64,000 bases of DNA from Candidatus Villigracilis adiacens (GCA_016703605.1 JADJBU010000007.1:155349-219348); one strand, 5' to 3'; counted from the stretch's first letter, positions 33,791-43,526 are shown. Notes: generated by a model not told the origin, from the letters alone. Numbers and translations are program-made.

Positions 33791-35326
33791 ATGTCCCGCC
33801 GTTCCTACATCATCCTCTTTATTCTTGCCCTCAGCGTTCAATTCGCCGTCAGCCGCCTGCAATCCATACCCGGCTACCTCGACTCCGACTACTATTATAT
33901 GGGCGGCGTTCAACTTGCCAAAGGCGAAGGCTTCAACGAGCCTTATCTTTGGAATTACCTCGACGACCCGGAGGGTATTCCGCACCCTTCGCATGGTTAT
34001 TGGTTTCCATTGGCGTCCATCGTCGCCGCGCTTGGCATGTGGCTGACGGGCAGTATCAACTACGAATCGGGTCGTTTGTTCTTTATCCTGATCGCATCCC
34101 TGGTTCCGCCGCTTGCCGCGGCGTTATCGTATCGTTTCTTTCAAAATAAAGCCTTTGCCTGGGTCTCGGGCTTGCTTGCGCTCTTCCCCGTCTTTCATCT
34201 TCCATTTTTACCTGTCCCCGATAATTACGGCATCTACATGCTCGCCGGGGGGCTTCTCTTCTATATCGCCGACCGTCCCCGCCCGTGGTTCTGGATGGGA
34301 CTGCTTGCGGGCATCCTCTCGCTTGCCAGAAGCGACGGCTTGCTCTGGCTGGCGTTGACCTTTCTATTCATCCTTTGGCGCGCCCGCGATGAAAAGTCAT
34401 CCTTCCCAATGCTTGTTCAATTTGGCATTCTCGCGTTTTGCGGTTTTATCCTCGTCATGGGTCCATGGTATGCCCGCAACCTGAATGTATTCGGCTCGAT
34501 CATGTCGCCTGCCGGGAGCCGCGCCTTTTGGCTCACCACCTACGATGAAACCTTCATCTACCCCGCCTCCAAATTGACGCTGGATTCATGGCTGGCGAGC
34601 GGCTGGGCGGCGATCCTCAAAGTCCGCTGGTGGTCGTTCACCACCAACGTCCAATCCACGATTGCGGCGCAGGGACATCTCATCCTTTTCCCCTTCATCG
34701 TCATCGGCATGATTCAGTTGAAAAAAGACCGCCGCATACAACTGGGCATTATCGCATGGGCGATCCTTTTCACGGTCATGACCCTGGTCTTCCCATTCGC
34801 CGGCGCACGCGGAAGTTTCTTCCATTCCACCGCCGCGCTACAGCCCCTCTTTTGGGCGCTTGCCCCTTTCGGTCTGGAGCACGCAGTCGCCTGGGCGAGG
34901 AAAAGGAACCGGTTCACAGACCATGCCTACGTCGTGTTCCGAATCGCGTTGGTCCAGATCGTCATCATGCTTTCGGGGTGGGTGCTTTGGGCGCGAGTCC
35001 TCCAGGAGGGCTGGGAGGAGGGTGAGTTGGATTATCCCGCGGTTGAACAATTCCTCGTCGAGAATGGGGCGCAGCCTGAAGATTCCGTCATCGCCTTGAG
35101 CTCCCCCGGCTACACCATGATGACCGGTCGAAGCGCGTACTCCCAGCCTTACGGCGACCTCGACACCCTGCTCATTGTGGCGGAACGATACGGGATCGAT
35201 TATTACATCTTCCAACCCGGCGGGCGCATCGAACCGTTGCGCAGTTTGTACGATACACCCCAGGGCGATCCGCGTTTTCAATATTTGGGTGAAGTGAATG
35301 AGATTCGCATCTTTGCAATTCCTTAG
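33791..35326 (+). CDS. GT-C type membrane glycosyltransferase (ArnT/PMT-like)
   Basis: The product has 511 residues with about ten membrane segments in the first 400 and a soluble C-terminal domain. The first outer loop has GYLDSDYYYMGGVQLAKGEGF. The DSD acidic motif followed by an aromatic run and GxGF is typical of the catalytic loop of polyprenyl-phosphate sugar transferases. LARSDGLLWLAL in the middle also fits the family. The C-terminus has VIALSSPGYTMMTGRSAYSQP, a common feature of these proteins. The acceptor is unknown; glycosylation of surface proteins or glycolipids is possible. Its end overlaps the next gene by 29 bases. Confidence 0.82.
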   Translation: MSRRSYIILFILALSVQFAVSRLQSIPGYLDSDYYYMGGVQLAKGEGFNEPYLWNYLDDPEGIPHPSHGYWFPLASIVAALGMWLTGSINYESGRLFFILIASLVPPLAAALSYRFFQNKAFAWVSGLLALFPVFHLPFLPVPDNYGIYMLAGGLLFYIADRPRPWFWMGLLAGILSLARSDGLLWLALTFLFILWRARDEKSSFPMLVQFGILAFCGFILVMGPWYARNLNVFGSIMSPAGSRAFWLTTYDETFIYPASKLTLDSWLASGWAAILKVRWWSFTTNVQSTIAAQGHLILFPFIVIGMIQLKKDRRIQLGIIAWAILFTVMTLVFPFAGARGSFFHSTAALQPLFWALAPFGLEHAVAWARKRNRFTDHAYVVFRIALVQIVIMLSGWVLWARVLQEGWEEGELDYPAVEQFLVENGAQPEDSVIALSSPGYTMMTGRSAYSQPYGDLDTLLIVAERYGIDYYIFQPGGRIEPLRSLYDTPQGDPRFQYLGEVNEIRIFAIP

Positions 35327-36782
35327 ACCATTAAGCCGCCGCGACGCGCTCATCCTTGCCGGGTGTACTGTATTCGGCGGCTTCCTTTATCTTGCCGCCA
35401 GCGCCCTGGTCTTCAAGATCGGCTTCCCGCTCGACGATGCCTGGATTCACCTGACCTTCGCGCGCACCCTCGCCGAGCACGGCGAATGGGCGTTCCGTCC
35501 CGGCATCCCTTCGGCGGGCTCCACCTCTCCCTTATGGTCGGCTCTCCTCTCAATCGGTTTCCTCATCGGACTCGCGCCCTACATCTGGGCGTATGCCCTC
35601 GGTCTCCTGACTTTATTCGCATTGGGCATCCTCTGCGAACTAACCGCCCGGCGGATGGTTGCATCCTACACGCCGCGCCTGCCCTGGGTTGGAATTTTTA
35701 TCGTCTTCGAATGGCATCTTCTTTGGGCGGCAATGTCTGGGATGGAAACCCTGCTCCATGCCTTGATCGTCACTGGAATTCTCTCTGCCTTGATGGCGGA
35801 CTCTCGCCGCTTTCTCAGCCTGGGCTTGCTTGCCGGTCTAAGTGTCTGGGTGCGCCCCGACGGTTTGACCCTTCTCGCTCCGCTCGCGCTGGCGATCGTG
35901 CTCTCCGGGGCAGATTCATCCACCCGTCTCCGCGGACTGGTCCGCGCGTCGATAGGCTTCGGCGCTTTATTCCTTTTCTACCTGCTGTTCAACCTGCTCA
36001 TCGGCGACACGCCCATGCCGAACACCTTCTACGCCAAACAAGCCGAATACATCGGCTGGCAGGGACAAACCATCTTCAAGCGCCTTGGCGACCTGGCGTT
36101 TCAATTGTTCTCGGGTCCATATTTCATCCTCGTAATCGGCACCATCGTCTGGGCTGTGCGATCCGTCCGCGCCCGCTCCTGGGGCAGCCTGCTCGCGCTG
36201 GCGTGGGCGCTTGGCTACATGTTCCTGTATATCCTGCGCCTCCCCGTCTATCAGCATGGGCGTTACGTCATGCCTGCCATGCCCGTCCTCTTTCTGATGG
36301 GGCTGCTTGCCGTAACCGAGTTCTCCGGCTTAAAACAGTTCGGACGTTATCAATGGTTTGTCGGCACACTCTGGCAGGCGGGCGTTGGCGCATTGAGCGT
36401 CCTGTTCCTGCTCCTCGGCGCCCATACCTACGCCAGGGATGTTGCATTCATCGAACAGGAAATGGTCGCCTCCGCAGCCTGGGCGGCGGAGAACATCCCC
36501 GCGGGCGACGTTATTGCGGCGCACGATATCGGCGCGCTTGGCTATTTCGACGCCCATCCGCTGATCGACCTGGCTGGCTTGGTCTCACCCGAAGTCATTC
36601 CCTTCATGCGCGACGAGCCGCGGCTGGCAGAATATCTCGAATCACAGGGCGCCGATTATCTGATCGCCTTTGCAGACCTGTATGATGAAATGGCGGCGGG
36701 CAGGGAGGCTGTATTCGTTGCCGGCGGTTTTGTGACCGAAGACGGGGGTTTCGCTCCCATGACAATTTATCGTTGGAAGTGA
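35298..36782 (+). CDS. GT-C type membrane glycosyltransferase-like protein
   Basis: The product has 494 residues and about eleven membrane segments. FPLDDAWIHLTFARTLAEHGEWAF and SAGSTSPLWS are the two hallmark blocks of a bacterial GT-C family: a DD acidic loop and a STSPLW stretch. The C-terminal soluble domain has DVIAAHDIGALGYFDAHPLIDLAGL, also characteristic. It starts inside the end of the previous gene, which indicates translational coupling, so the two probably act on the same glycan path. Function by family inference only. Confidence 0.83.
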   Translation: MRFASLQFLRPLSRRDALILAGCTVFGGFLYLAASALVFKIGFPLDDAWIHLTFARTLAEHGEWAFRPGIPSAGSTSPLWSALLSIGFLIGLAPYIWAYALGLLTLFALGILCELTARRMVASYTPRLPWVGIFIVFEWHLLWAAMSGMETLLHALIVTGILSALMADSRRFLSLGLLAGLSVWVRPDGLTLLAPLALAIVLSGADSSTRLRGLVRASIGFGALFLFYLLFNLLIGDTPMPNTFYAKQAEYIGWQGQTIFKRLGDLAFQLFSGPYFILVIGTIVWAVRSVRARSWGSLLALAWALGYMFLYILRLPVYQHGRYVMPAMPVLFLMGLLAVTEFSGLKQFGRYQWFVGTLWQAGVGALSVLFLLLGAHTYARDVAFIEQEMVASAAWAAENIPAGDVIAAHDIGALGYFDAHPLIDLAGLVSPEVIPFMRDEPRLAEYLESQGADYLIAFADLYDEMAAGREAVFVAGGFVTEDGGFAPMTIYRWK

Positions 36783-36792
36783 GAGAATGGGT

Positions 36793-36798
36793 TAAAAT
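36793..36798 (+). promoter_or_regulatory. -10 box of the regulator pair
   Basis: TAAAAT within GTTAAAATG, 50 bases before the response regulator ATG and 12 bases before a possible 11-codon leader ORF. No convincing -35. Confidence 0.4.
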
Positions 36799-36810
36799 GA
36801 GGCGCATCGC

Positions 36811-36846
36811 ATGAAAAAAACAAAGGAAAAGAGAGACCGGGACTGA
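36811..36846 (+). CDS. Possible 11-residue leader peptide
   Basis: ATG at 36811 opens MKKTKEKRDRD and stops at TGA 36844-36846, one base before the response regulator ATG (36848). Its position and the lack of a good ribosome binding site for the regulator suggest translational coupling. It could as well be chance. Confidence 0.25.
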   Translation: MKKTKEKRDRD

Positions 36847-36847
36847 T

Positions 36848-37543
36848 ATGAATCAGATCACCTTGCTAGTTGTCGACGACCATCCGCTCTTCCGCCAGGG
36901 AGTGGTGGATGCGCTATCGCTGGAATCAGACATGAGGATCATCGCCCAGTCCGCCGCCGGGGACGAAGCGCTGGAATTGATCCGCTCAAAGAAACCGAAT
37001 GTTGCCATCCTCGATGTCAATCTGCCCGGAATGAACGGTCAGCAGATCACCCATCAAGTCTCGCAGGATAAGTCCGGCACCCGGATCATCCTGATGACCG
37101 GCTACGACGATATCGAGCAGGCGATCCACGCCGCGCTGGCAGGCGCGCATGGGTATTGTTCCAAGGATATCGAACCGCAAAACCTTTCCCGTATCATCCG
37201 CGAAGTTGCGGAGGGGAAATTTGTCTTCGCCAACAACGTCTTCACCCGCCGCGAACTCGAATTGTGGGTCGAAGAAAGCATGGAAGGCGCGCGCCGCTCT
37301 TACAGCGAACCGGGCGCCCCGTTCCATCCGCTTTCAGACCGTGAAATGGAAGTCCTTGGCTGCGTAGTGCGGGGGATGAGCAACAAAGAGATCGCGGCGC
37401 TTCTTGGCATCAGCCACCAGACGGTCAAGAATCATGTTACAGCGATCCTGCGGAAGTTTGGGGTGGAGGATCGCACGCAGGCGGTGGTGTACGCGTTGAA
37501 GCGCGGCTGGGTCACCTTGAGGGACAGCGATATCCGCGCCTAG
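36848..37543 (+). CDS. NarL/FixJ-type response regulator (DegU-like)
   Basis: The product has 231 residues. The receiver domain (about 4-125) has the acidic pair DD10-11 and the phosphorylation site D56 in VAILDVNLPG. The LuxR-type helix-turn-helix (about 160-225) has LSDREMEVLGCVVRGMSNKEIAALLGISHQTVKNHV. The partner kinase gene follows after 9 bases. In Bacillus the DegU/DegS pair controls secretion, motility and biofilm traits. Here the pair precedes the Tad operon, so control of pilus genes is a reasonable guess. Confidence 0.94.
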   Translation: MNQITLLVVDDHPLFRQGVVDALSLESDMRIIAQSAAGDEALELIRSKKPNVAILDVNLPGMNGQQITHQVSQDKSGTRIILMTGYDDIEQAIHAALAGAHGYCSKDIEPQNLSRIIREVAEGKFVFANNVFTRRELELWVEESMEGARRSYSEPGAPFHPLSDREMEVLGCVVRGMSNKEIAALLGISHQTVKNHVTAILRKFGVEDRTQAVVYALKRGWVTLRDSDIRA

Positions 37544-37552
37544 GAGATATTC

Positions 37553-38554
37553 ATGCCTGAAGAAACTGTAGACTTCAAGAACGAATTGGATGAAACCCAG
37601 CGCGCCCTGCGTGAAGTGACCCTGATGATGGAACAAAGCCAGGGCGAGTTATCCAAATTAAGCCAGAGGAACACCGCGATCACCAGTCATTTGCAGCAGG
37701 TGGTCAAACAGGGCGGGGCGGTGGAAGAGATCAAGATGGCGTACGACTCGGCGCTCGATGCCCAGCAGCGCCTGCTGGTCATGCGCGGTCAACTCGAAAA
37801 ATTACAAAACGACAAATCGCACCTGGAAAAATATAAAGCCGCGCTGGAAAAATTAACCTCCGCAGGGAGCGACCCGGGCGCCGGTGCGACAGGCGTATCG
37901 TCCAAGGAATCGATGGGCGGCATCGAAATGATCGTCAATGCCCAGGAGGCAGAGCGTCAGCGCCTCTCGCGGCAGATGCATGACGGTCCCGCGCAGGCGC
38001 TTTCCAACTTCATCCTCCAGACGGAAATTGCCATGCGCCTCCTGGACGTGGACCCCCAGCAGGCAAAGGAGGAACTGGCGAACCTGAAGACCTCAGCCAT
38101 GGGTACGTTTCAAAAGGTCCGGGGCTTTATTTTTGAATTGCGCCCAATGATGCTGGACGACCTGGGGCTGGTGCCAACCCTGCGAAAATATGCGGATGCC
38201 TTCAAAGAACAGACCGGCATGGATGTGGGCGTTACGGTTTCGGGAAACGAACGCCGCCTGGAACCCTACCTGGAGGTCATGATCTTTCGGGCGGTGCAGG
38301 AATTGTTGGGTAATGCCGCGCGCCACAGCCAGGCGACGATGGTCAAGATTCATCTTGACCTTGGCGTCGACCTGCTTCGGGTAACTGTTGATGACAACGG
38401 ACGCGGCTTCGATCCCGAGTCGTTGAGCGAATCCAGCAACCTCGGCTTGAAATTGATCCGCGAACGCGCCGAGATGCTGGGTGGAAAATTCGAAATTGAC
38501 AGCGCGGTGGGGTCCGGCGCCAAAATTTCATTTTCCGTGCAGGCAAAGATATAA
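37553..38554 (+). CDS. Cytoplasmic sensor histidine kinase (DegS-like)
   Basis: The product has 333 residues and no membrane segment. The first 110 residues are a long coiled coil (ELDETQRALREVTLMMEQSQGEL and following), as in the DegS sensor domain. The HisKA_3 dimerisation domain has ERQRLSRQMHDGPAQALSN with the phospho-acceptor H143. The ATPase domain has VQELLGNAARHSQA (N box) and VDDNGRGFDP (G1 box), then GLKLIRERAEMLGG. It should phosphorylate the adjacent regulator. The GAGAT ribosome binding site follows the regulator stop closely. The signal must be cytosolic or delivered by a partner. Confidence 0.93.
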   Translation: MPEETVDFKNELDETQRALREVTLMMEQSQGELSKLSQRNTAITSHLQQVVKQGGAVEEIKMAYDSALDAQQRLLVMRGQLEKLQNDKSHLEKYKAALEKLTSAGSDPGAGATGVSSKESMGGIEMIVNAQEAERQRLSRQMHDGPAQALSNFILQTEIAMRLLDVDPQQAKEELANLKTSAMGTFQKVRGFIFELRPMMLDDLGLVPTLRKYADAFKEQTGMDVGVTVSGNERRLEPYLEVMIFRAVQELLGNAARHSQATMVKIHLDLGVDLLRVTVDDNGRGFDPESLSESSNLGLKLIRERAEMLGGKFEIDSAVGSGAKISFSVQAKI

Positions 38555-38639
38555 GCCCGTGCGGTTAACAAACTTGTTAAGAGCATGGCGATTTCCAGTC
38601 AATGGTCTCCGCCGTTATTCTTTAGGATGTATTTTCTTG

Positions 38640-38681
38640 TATAATTACCCGGTGTTAAGTTTCGCGAATTATGCGAAACTT
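38640..38681 (+). promoter_or_regulatory. Promoter and leader hairpin of the Tad operon
   Basis: TGTATAAT (TATAAT at 38640-38645) is an extended -10. An inverted repeat AAGTTTCGC, GAATTAT, GCGAAACTT (38657-38681) follows about a dozen bases later, and then GAGAGGAG before the cpaB ATG. The repeat lies in the transcribed leader and could be an operator or an RNA hairpin. Confidence 0.6.
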
Positions 38682-38698
38682 GCCGAGAGGAGATTCTT

Positions 38699-39797
38699 AT
38701 GCGTCGTGCCCGCACTCTGATCTTTGTGCTGTTGATCGTCATCATTGCCGTTGTGGTCGGTTTTGTCTTGTTGCGCCAGCTGTTCACCCCGAGCGATGAC
38801 GGCAACCAGATCACATATGTCGATATTTACTATGCCGCGCAAAACATTCCACAGGGAGGCAGGGTTACCGAAGACGCGCTCTTGACCCTGAGTATCCCCC
38901 AGGAAAAGGTTGTGTCGGTCATGTTTACGGCGGAAGAACTGCCCTTCCTTGTGGACAAGTTCGCCAAGGTTCCCCTCGAGCAGGGCGTGGTCATTACAGA
39001 GGGCATGGTCGGGGACGCGTCTGCCGCGGTATCGATTCCCGGACCTGAATGGGCGGCTCTTATCCCGCCGGGGATGATCGCCATGTCTGTGCCGATAGAC
39101 CGCCTTGGGACATCGGGATATGCCGTGAACAACGGTGCGCACGTCAATGTGAACGTCTGTCTGCTTTTTGTGGATGTAGACCCCTCGTATCAAACCATCC
39201 TGCCGAACCTGACCGCCATTTTGACCGGAACCGGCTTGGGCGGTGTTCTTCAAGGCGCGGACGAAACCGGGTTCTCGACCCAGGGGCTGCCCATTCTTTC
39301 GCTGGGCGTTGTTTCTTCAGGCGCCGCCCAGGGCCGCCTCGAGTTGGACCCGTCGGTTCAACAGCCGTACTACCTGATCCCGTCCGAGGCCCAACGTCCG
39401 CGAACGGTCTGCCAGACCCTGCTTCCAGGATGTGGTCATTTTACGTTTGGGCGATTTTCCCCTCACCGGAACCACGGTGGTCGCAGAAGAACAACAGCCT
39501 CAGGACCCCAATGCGGAACAGGCTGCCCCGGCAAGACCCGATCTTGTAACCTTGATTGTGACCCCGCAGGATTCGGTCACGCTTTCCTATCTGGTTTACA
39601 CCAATGCCAAGATTTCCCTTGTCCTGCGCAATCCCACCGATCAATCCCGGCTTGCGACCGAGGCGTCCACTCTTCAGTTCCTTTTGAGCCAGTACAATAT
39701 CCCGGTTCCCGCAAAGCTGCCCTACAGCCTGCACCCGGCTCTGACGGCGCTTGTTTCGCCTGTTTTAACCAACGATATTCCCCAGCCCGAGCAGTAA
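38699..39797 (+). CDS. cpaB: Tad pilus assembly protein CpaB/RcpC (SAF domain), one frameshift
   Basis: One N-terminal membrane segment (residues about 5-25) is followed by a SAF domain (VDIYYAAQNIPQGGRVTEDALLTLSIP) and an RcpC domain (MIAMSVPIDRLGTSGYAVNNGAHVNV). The frame breaks at about 39410, where CTTCCAGG has one C too many. The second frame continues QDVVILRLGDFPL to TAVSPVLTND-type sequence and stops at 39797. The joined protein is about 365 residues, the normal size. CpaB lies in the periplasmic or outer part of the Tad secretion machine. It is the first gene of the operon. The error is most likely in the sequence, since all following genes are intact. Confidence 0.85.
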
Positions 39798-39824
39798 AAA
39801 ATTTGATGAGTGAAGGCTTTCGAC

Positions 39825-41063
39825 ATGGCTGCTAAGATTCGCGTTCTGATCGTTGACGATATTGCCGAGACCCGCGAGAATGTCCGCAAACTTCTGCAAT
39901 TTGAATCAGATATAGAAGTTGTAGGCACTGCGCGGACGGGGCGCGAAGGGATTCAGCTTTCCCAGGAGGTTAACCCGGATGTCGTCCTGATGGACATTAA
40001 CATGCCGGATGTTGACGGAATCACCGCCACGGAAACGATCCGCGCCCAATCCCCGCATATACAGGTCGTCATCCTTTCCGTTCAAAGCGACCAGAACTAC
40101 ATGCGCCGCGCCATGCTCGCCGGCGCGCGCGACTTTTTGACCAAGCCGCCCATGGGTGATGAACTCATTTCCGCCATAAAAAGAGCCGGGGAAATGGCGC
40201 ATGTCGAACGCGAAAAGGGCGCAAAGCAGCAGATGATCATGTCTGCCAGCGCAGGACCCGGAGGATTTGGCGGGTACCAGCAGGCGGCGCGCGGCAAGGT
40301 CATCCTGGTCTACAGCCCCAAGGGCGGAACGGGATGCACAACTGTTGCGGTTAATCTTGCGATTGCGCTGAACAACGAAGACACCCGTTCCGTTCTGATT
40401 GACGGCAACCTGCAATTCGGCGATATTGCCATCTTTGTGAACGAGCAGGGAAAGAATACCATCGTCGATATCGCGCCGCGTGTGGACGACCTTGACGGCG
40501 ATATTTTGGACGATATTCTGATCAAGCATGAGGCTTCGGGAATTCGCATCCTGGCTGCGCCCCAGCGCCCCGAAATGGCGGAGAAGGTTTCGCCCGACCA
40601 GTTCGTAAAGGTACTGGAGTTCATGCAGAAGATTTATTCTTATATTGTCGTGGATACTTCGTCGATCCTGACCGAGGTTATTCTTTCTGCGATCGACATG
40701 AGCGATGTCGTGGTCCTGATCACCACCCAGGAGATTCCATCCATCAAGAATTCCCGTCTCATCCTGGATTTATTGACCACCATGGGAATCGGCAAGGAAC
40801 GGGTCATCTTTGCGATGAATCGGTATGATCGGCGCTTTGCCATCACCCCTGAGAGGGTCGGCGAAAACCTGAAGCATGAAATTGCCGTGGCGATTCCGCT
40901 GGATGAAAAAACAGCCATTAACGCGGTCAATCGCGGCGTTCCATTTATGCTGGATAACAAATCCCAGCCCATTGGAAAGGGGATTTTCTCGCTTGCAGAA
41001 ACCGTTCGCGCGCGCCTGATTTCCCTTGAAAATGAGGGTGAGGGTTCGGCGGTTAAACGGTAA
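39825..41063 (+). CDS. cpaE: Tad assembly ATPase CpaE/TadZ with N-terminal receiver domain
   Basis: The product has 412 residues. The start at 39825 (MAAKIRVLIVDD) is preferred to a GTG at 39810. The receiver domain (about 4-120) has DD11-12 and D57 in VVLMDINMPD, so it may be phosphorylated. A MinD/ParA-type ATPase follows with the deviant Walker A SPKGGTGCTT (about 164-173) and VVDTSSIL. CpaE/TadZ marks the site of Tad machine assembly at the cell pole in other bacteria. The intact receiver acidic triad suggests it can take signals, possibly from the DegS-like kinase upstream. Confidence 0.9.
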   Translation: MAAKIRVLIVDDIAETRENVRKLLQFESDIEVVGTARTGREGIQLSQEVNPDVVLMDINMPDVDGITATETIRAQSPHIQVVILSVQSDQNYMRRAMLAGARDFLTKPPMGDELISAIKRAGEMAHVEREKGAKQQMIMSASAGPGGFGGYQQAARGKVILVYSPKGGTGCTTVAVNLAIALNNEDTRSVLIDGNLQFGDIAIFVNEQGKNTIVDIAPRVDDLDGDILDDILIKHEASGIRILAAPQRPEMAEKVSPDQFVKVLEFMQKIYSYIVVDTSSILTEVILSAIDMSDVVVLITTQEIPSIKNSRLILDLLTTMGIGKERVIFAMNRYDRRFAITPERVGENLKHEIAVAIPLDEKTAINAVNRGVPFMLDNKSQPIGKGIFSLAETVRARLISLENEGEGSAVKR

Positions 41064-41074
41064 GGAGATAGAGC

Positions 41075-42529
41075 ATGTCTTTATTGAAGCGTATCGAACA
41101 GGGGCAGGGCGGGCAGCCGGCGAATAATACTCCTGCTCCTGCGGGACCAAAACCCGGGGGCGGCGATCAGGGCGCTTCCGGCGGCGGAGGCGGCGATTCT
41201 TCGCGCCTGTCTTCACTGCAAGCCAGAAGGGTCAATGCGCCCATCACCACGCCCCAGGCTGGTTCCTATTTTGATCTCAAGACCCGGGTGCAGAACAAAC
41301 TGCTTGCTGAGATCGACCCATCAATGGACGTCTCCCGGACCGATGAAGTCCGGCGTACCATTCAAAATCTCTTCGAGCAGATCCTGACGGAAGAAAACAT
41401 CGTCCTCTCGCGCCCGGAGCGCGCGAGGCTGTTCGAACAAATTTCGGCGGAAATCCTCGGTTTTGGTCCGTTGCAATCGCTGCTCGAGGACGACACCATC
41501 ACAGAAATCATGGTGAACGGACCAAAGAATGTATATATCGAGCGCAAAGGCAAGGTTCACCGCGTTCCGATCACCTTCGAGAACAACGACCACGTCATGC
41601 GCATCATCGACCGTATCGTGGCCCCGCTTGGCAGGCGTATCGATGAATCCAGCCCTTATGTGGATGCCCGCCTCCCGGACGGCTCCCGCGTGAACGCCGT
41701 CATTCCGCCCATCTCGCTGGTGGGACCGGTGCTGACAATCCGTAAGTTTTCCAAGAATCCCATCACGGTCGATCAAATGGTTCAGTTTGGTTCGGTCAGT
41801 TCAGAGTCGGTTCAGTTTTTGAAAGCCTGCGTCGAAGCGCGCTTGAACATCCTTATTTCCGGCGGTACGGGTTCCGGAAAGACAACCCTTCTGAACGTCC
41901 TTTCAGGTTTCATTCCCGGTGATGAACGCATCATCACCATTGAGAACGCGGCAGAATTACAGCTGCGCCAGGAACATGTGGTCACGTTGGAATCCCGCCC
42001 GCCCAATATCGAAGGACGGGGTGAAATTACCATCCGCGATCTTGTGATGAACTCCCTGCGTATGCGTCCTGAGCGCATTATCGTTGGCGAATGCCGCGGC
42101 GGTGAAACTTTGGACATGCTCCAGGCGATGAATACGGGTCATGACGGTTCCATGACCACCGCCCATGCCAACTCTCCGCGCGATGCCCTGGCCCGTATCG
42201 AAACCATGTGCCTGATGGCAGGTATGGACCTGCCCATCCGCGCGATCCGGGAGCAGGTTGCCAGCGCGGTGGACGTCATCTGCCAGCAGGAGCGTATGCG
42301 CGACGGCACCCGTAAAGTGACCACGATTGCCGAAGTGAGCGGCATGGAGGGCGACGTGATCACCATGACGGATATCTTTGTATTCGAACAGACCGGCACG
42401 GAAAACGGACGCATTGTGGGGCGTCTGCGCCCGACCGGATTGCGCCCGAAGTTTATGGATAAAATCGAAGCCGCAGGCATCCACCTGCCGCCGTCCATTT
42501 TTGGCATCGGCGAACGAAGACGGTATTAA
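41075..42529 (+). CDS. cpaF: Tad/type IV secretion ATPase CpaF/TadA
   Basis: The product has 484 residues. A flexible Gly/Pro/Ser-rich N-terminus (about 5-50) is followed by a helical N-terminal domain and a RecA-like hexameric ATPase. Walker A is ISGGTGSGKTT (about 261-271), the Asp box RIITIENAAELQL follows, and MRPERIIVGECRGGETLDMLQAMNTGHDGSMTTAHAN is the Walker B/His box region. It powers pilin secretion and assembly. It is in the operon between cpaE and tadB with short gaps. Confidence 0.96.
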   Translation: MSLLKRIEQGQGGQPANNTPAPAGPKPGGGDQGASGGGGGDSSRLSSLQARRVNAPITTPQAGSYFDLKTRVQNKLLAEIDPSMDVSRTDEVRRTIQNLFEQILTEENIVLSRPERARLFEQISAEILGFGPLQSLLEDDTITEIMVNGPKNVYIERKGKVHRVPITFENNDHVMRIIDRIVAPLGRRIDESSPYVDARLPDGSRVNAVIPPISLVGPVLTIRKFSKNPITVDQMVQFGSVSSESVQFLKACVEARLNILISGGTGSGKTTLLNVLSGFIPGDERIITIENAAELQLRQEHVVTLESRPPNIEGRGEITIRDLVMNSLRMRPERIIVGECRGGETLDMLQAMNTGHDGSMTTAHANSPRDALARIETMCLMAGMDLPIRAIREQVASAVDVICQQERMRDGTRKVTTIAEVSGMEGDVITMTDIFVFEQTGTENGRIVGRLRPTGLRPKFMDKIEAAGIHLPPSIFGIGERRRY

Positions 42530-42568
42530 TCGCATGGCTGCGAACCCCATACTTGAGGAAATCATTCA

Positions 42569-43525
42569 ATGAACTGGGTAATCATCGGCGGCGGAGGCGT
42601 CCTGATCGTTCTGCTGGTCATCGGTTTGATCGCTTCCCTGAATAGCGAGCGGAACCTGGTCGAGGAGCGTCTCAGTCAGTACCTTGAAGACGATGACCAA
42701 AAAGAGATCGACAAGGAAGCCCAGAAGTATGTCATTACCAACTGGGTATCCAAGCGGGTAGAAAAAACCCCGATCGGCGGCAATATTGCCCGCGAACTTG
42801 CCCGCGCAGACATGAAGCTTAAAGTTGCCGAATACATCGTTTTGATCGCGTTGAGCATCCTGTTCTTTGGGTTGGTGGCATGGTTCCTTGGCAACCAGCA
42901 TTGGATATCGGCGGTGATCGGATTGGTGATCGGCGCGATCGCGCCGCGCTTTTACCTCAAATCACAGCAGAGAAAACGGCTTCAGAAATTCAGCGACCAG
43001 CTTCCCGACATGCTGAATTTGATGGTCAACGGACTGCGCGCGGGTTACTCCACCATGCAGGCGTTGGAGGCGATCAGCAAGGAACTGCCCCCGCCCATCA
43101 ACGATGAATTTCGGCGCGTCGTCCAGGAATTGCAGATCGGCATACCGATGGAAACCGCGCTCGATAACCTGCTTCGCCGCATCCCCAGCGACGACCTGGA
43201 TTTTGTTATTACTGCGATCAATGTGCAGCGCGAGGTCGGCGGTAATCTCTCTGAAATTCTCGATAATATTTCCTTTACCATCCGCGAGCGCATCCGCATC
43301 AAGGGCGAGGTCCGTGTAATGACAGCCCAGGTGCGCACTTCTGGAACGGTGCTTTCCCTCATCCCCTTTGGTTTGACCCTCATCCTTTGGTTTCTCAACC
43401 CGGAATATCTCATGTCCATCACTGCCAAAGGGAATTTGTGCGCTGGAGCCATCATCTGCGTCGTCCTGGGGTTGATCTTTACCGGTTATTTCATCATGAT
43501 GCGAATTGCGGATATCGAGGTGTAG
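42569..43525 (+). CDS. tadB: Tad inner-membrane platform protein TadB
   Basis: The product has 318 residues. The N-terminal membrane segment is followed by two central ones (about 88-125) and two at the end (about 268-315). The type II secretion F domain (LPDMLNLMVNGLRAGYSTMQALEAISKELPPPINDEF) lies between. It pairs with TadC to form the membrane base that the CpaF ATPase drives. The next gene starts 1 base after its stop. Confidence 0.93.
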   Translation: MNWVIIGGGGVLIVLLVIGLIASLNSERNLVEERLSQYLEDDDQKEIDKEAQKYVITNWVSKRVEKTPIGGNIARELARADMKLKVAEYIVLIALSILFFGLVAWFLGNQHWISAVIGLVIGAIAPRFYLKSQQRKRLQKFSDQLPDMLNLMVNGLRAGYSTMQALEAISKELPPPINDEFRRVVQELQIGIPMETALDNLLRRIPSDDLDFVITAINVQREVGGNLSEILDNISFTIRERIRIKGEVRVMTAQVRTSGTVLSLIPFGLTLILWFLNPEYLMSITAKGNLCAGAIICVVLGLIFTGYFIMMRIADIEV

Positions 43526-43526
43526 C

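Noticed and set aside
35363..36685. 440-codon frame in another phase of the GT-C gene
   Set aside because: Arg/Pro/His-rich composition and no hydrophobic segments. The overlapping frame at 35298 has the clear membrane protein motifs.
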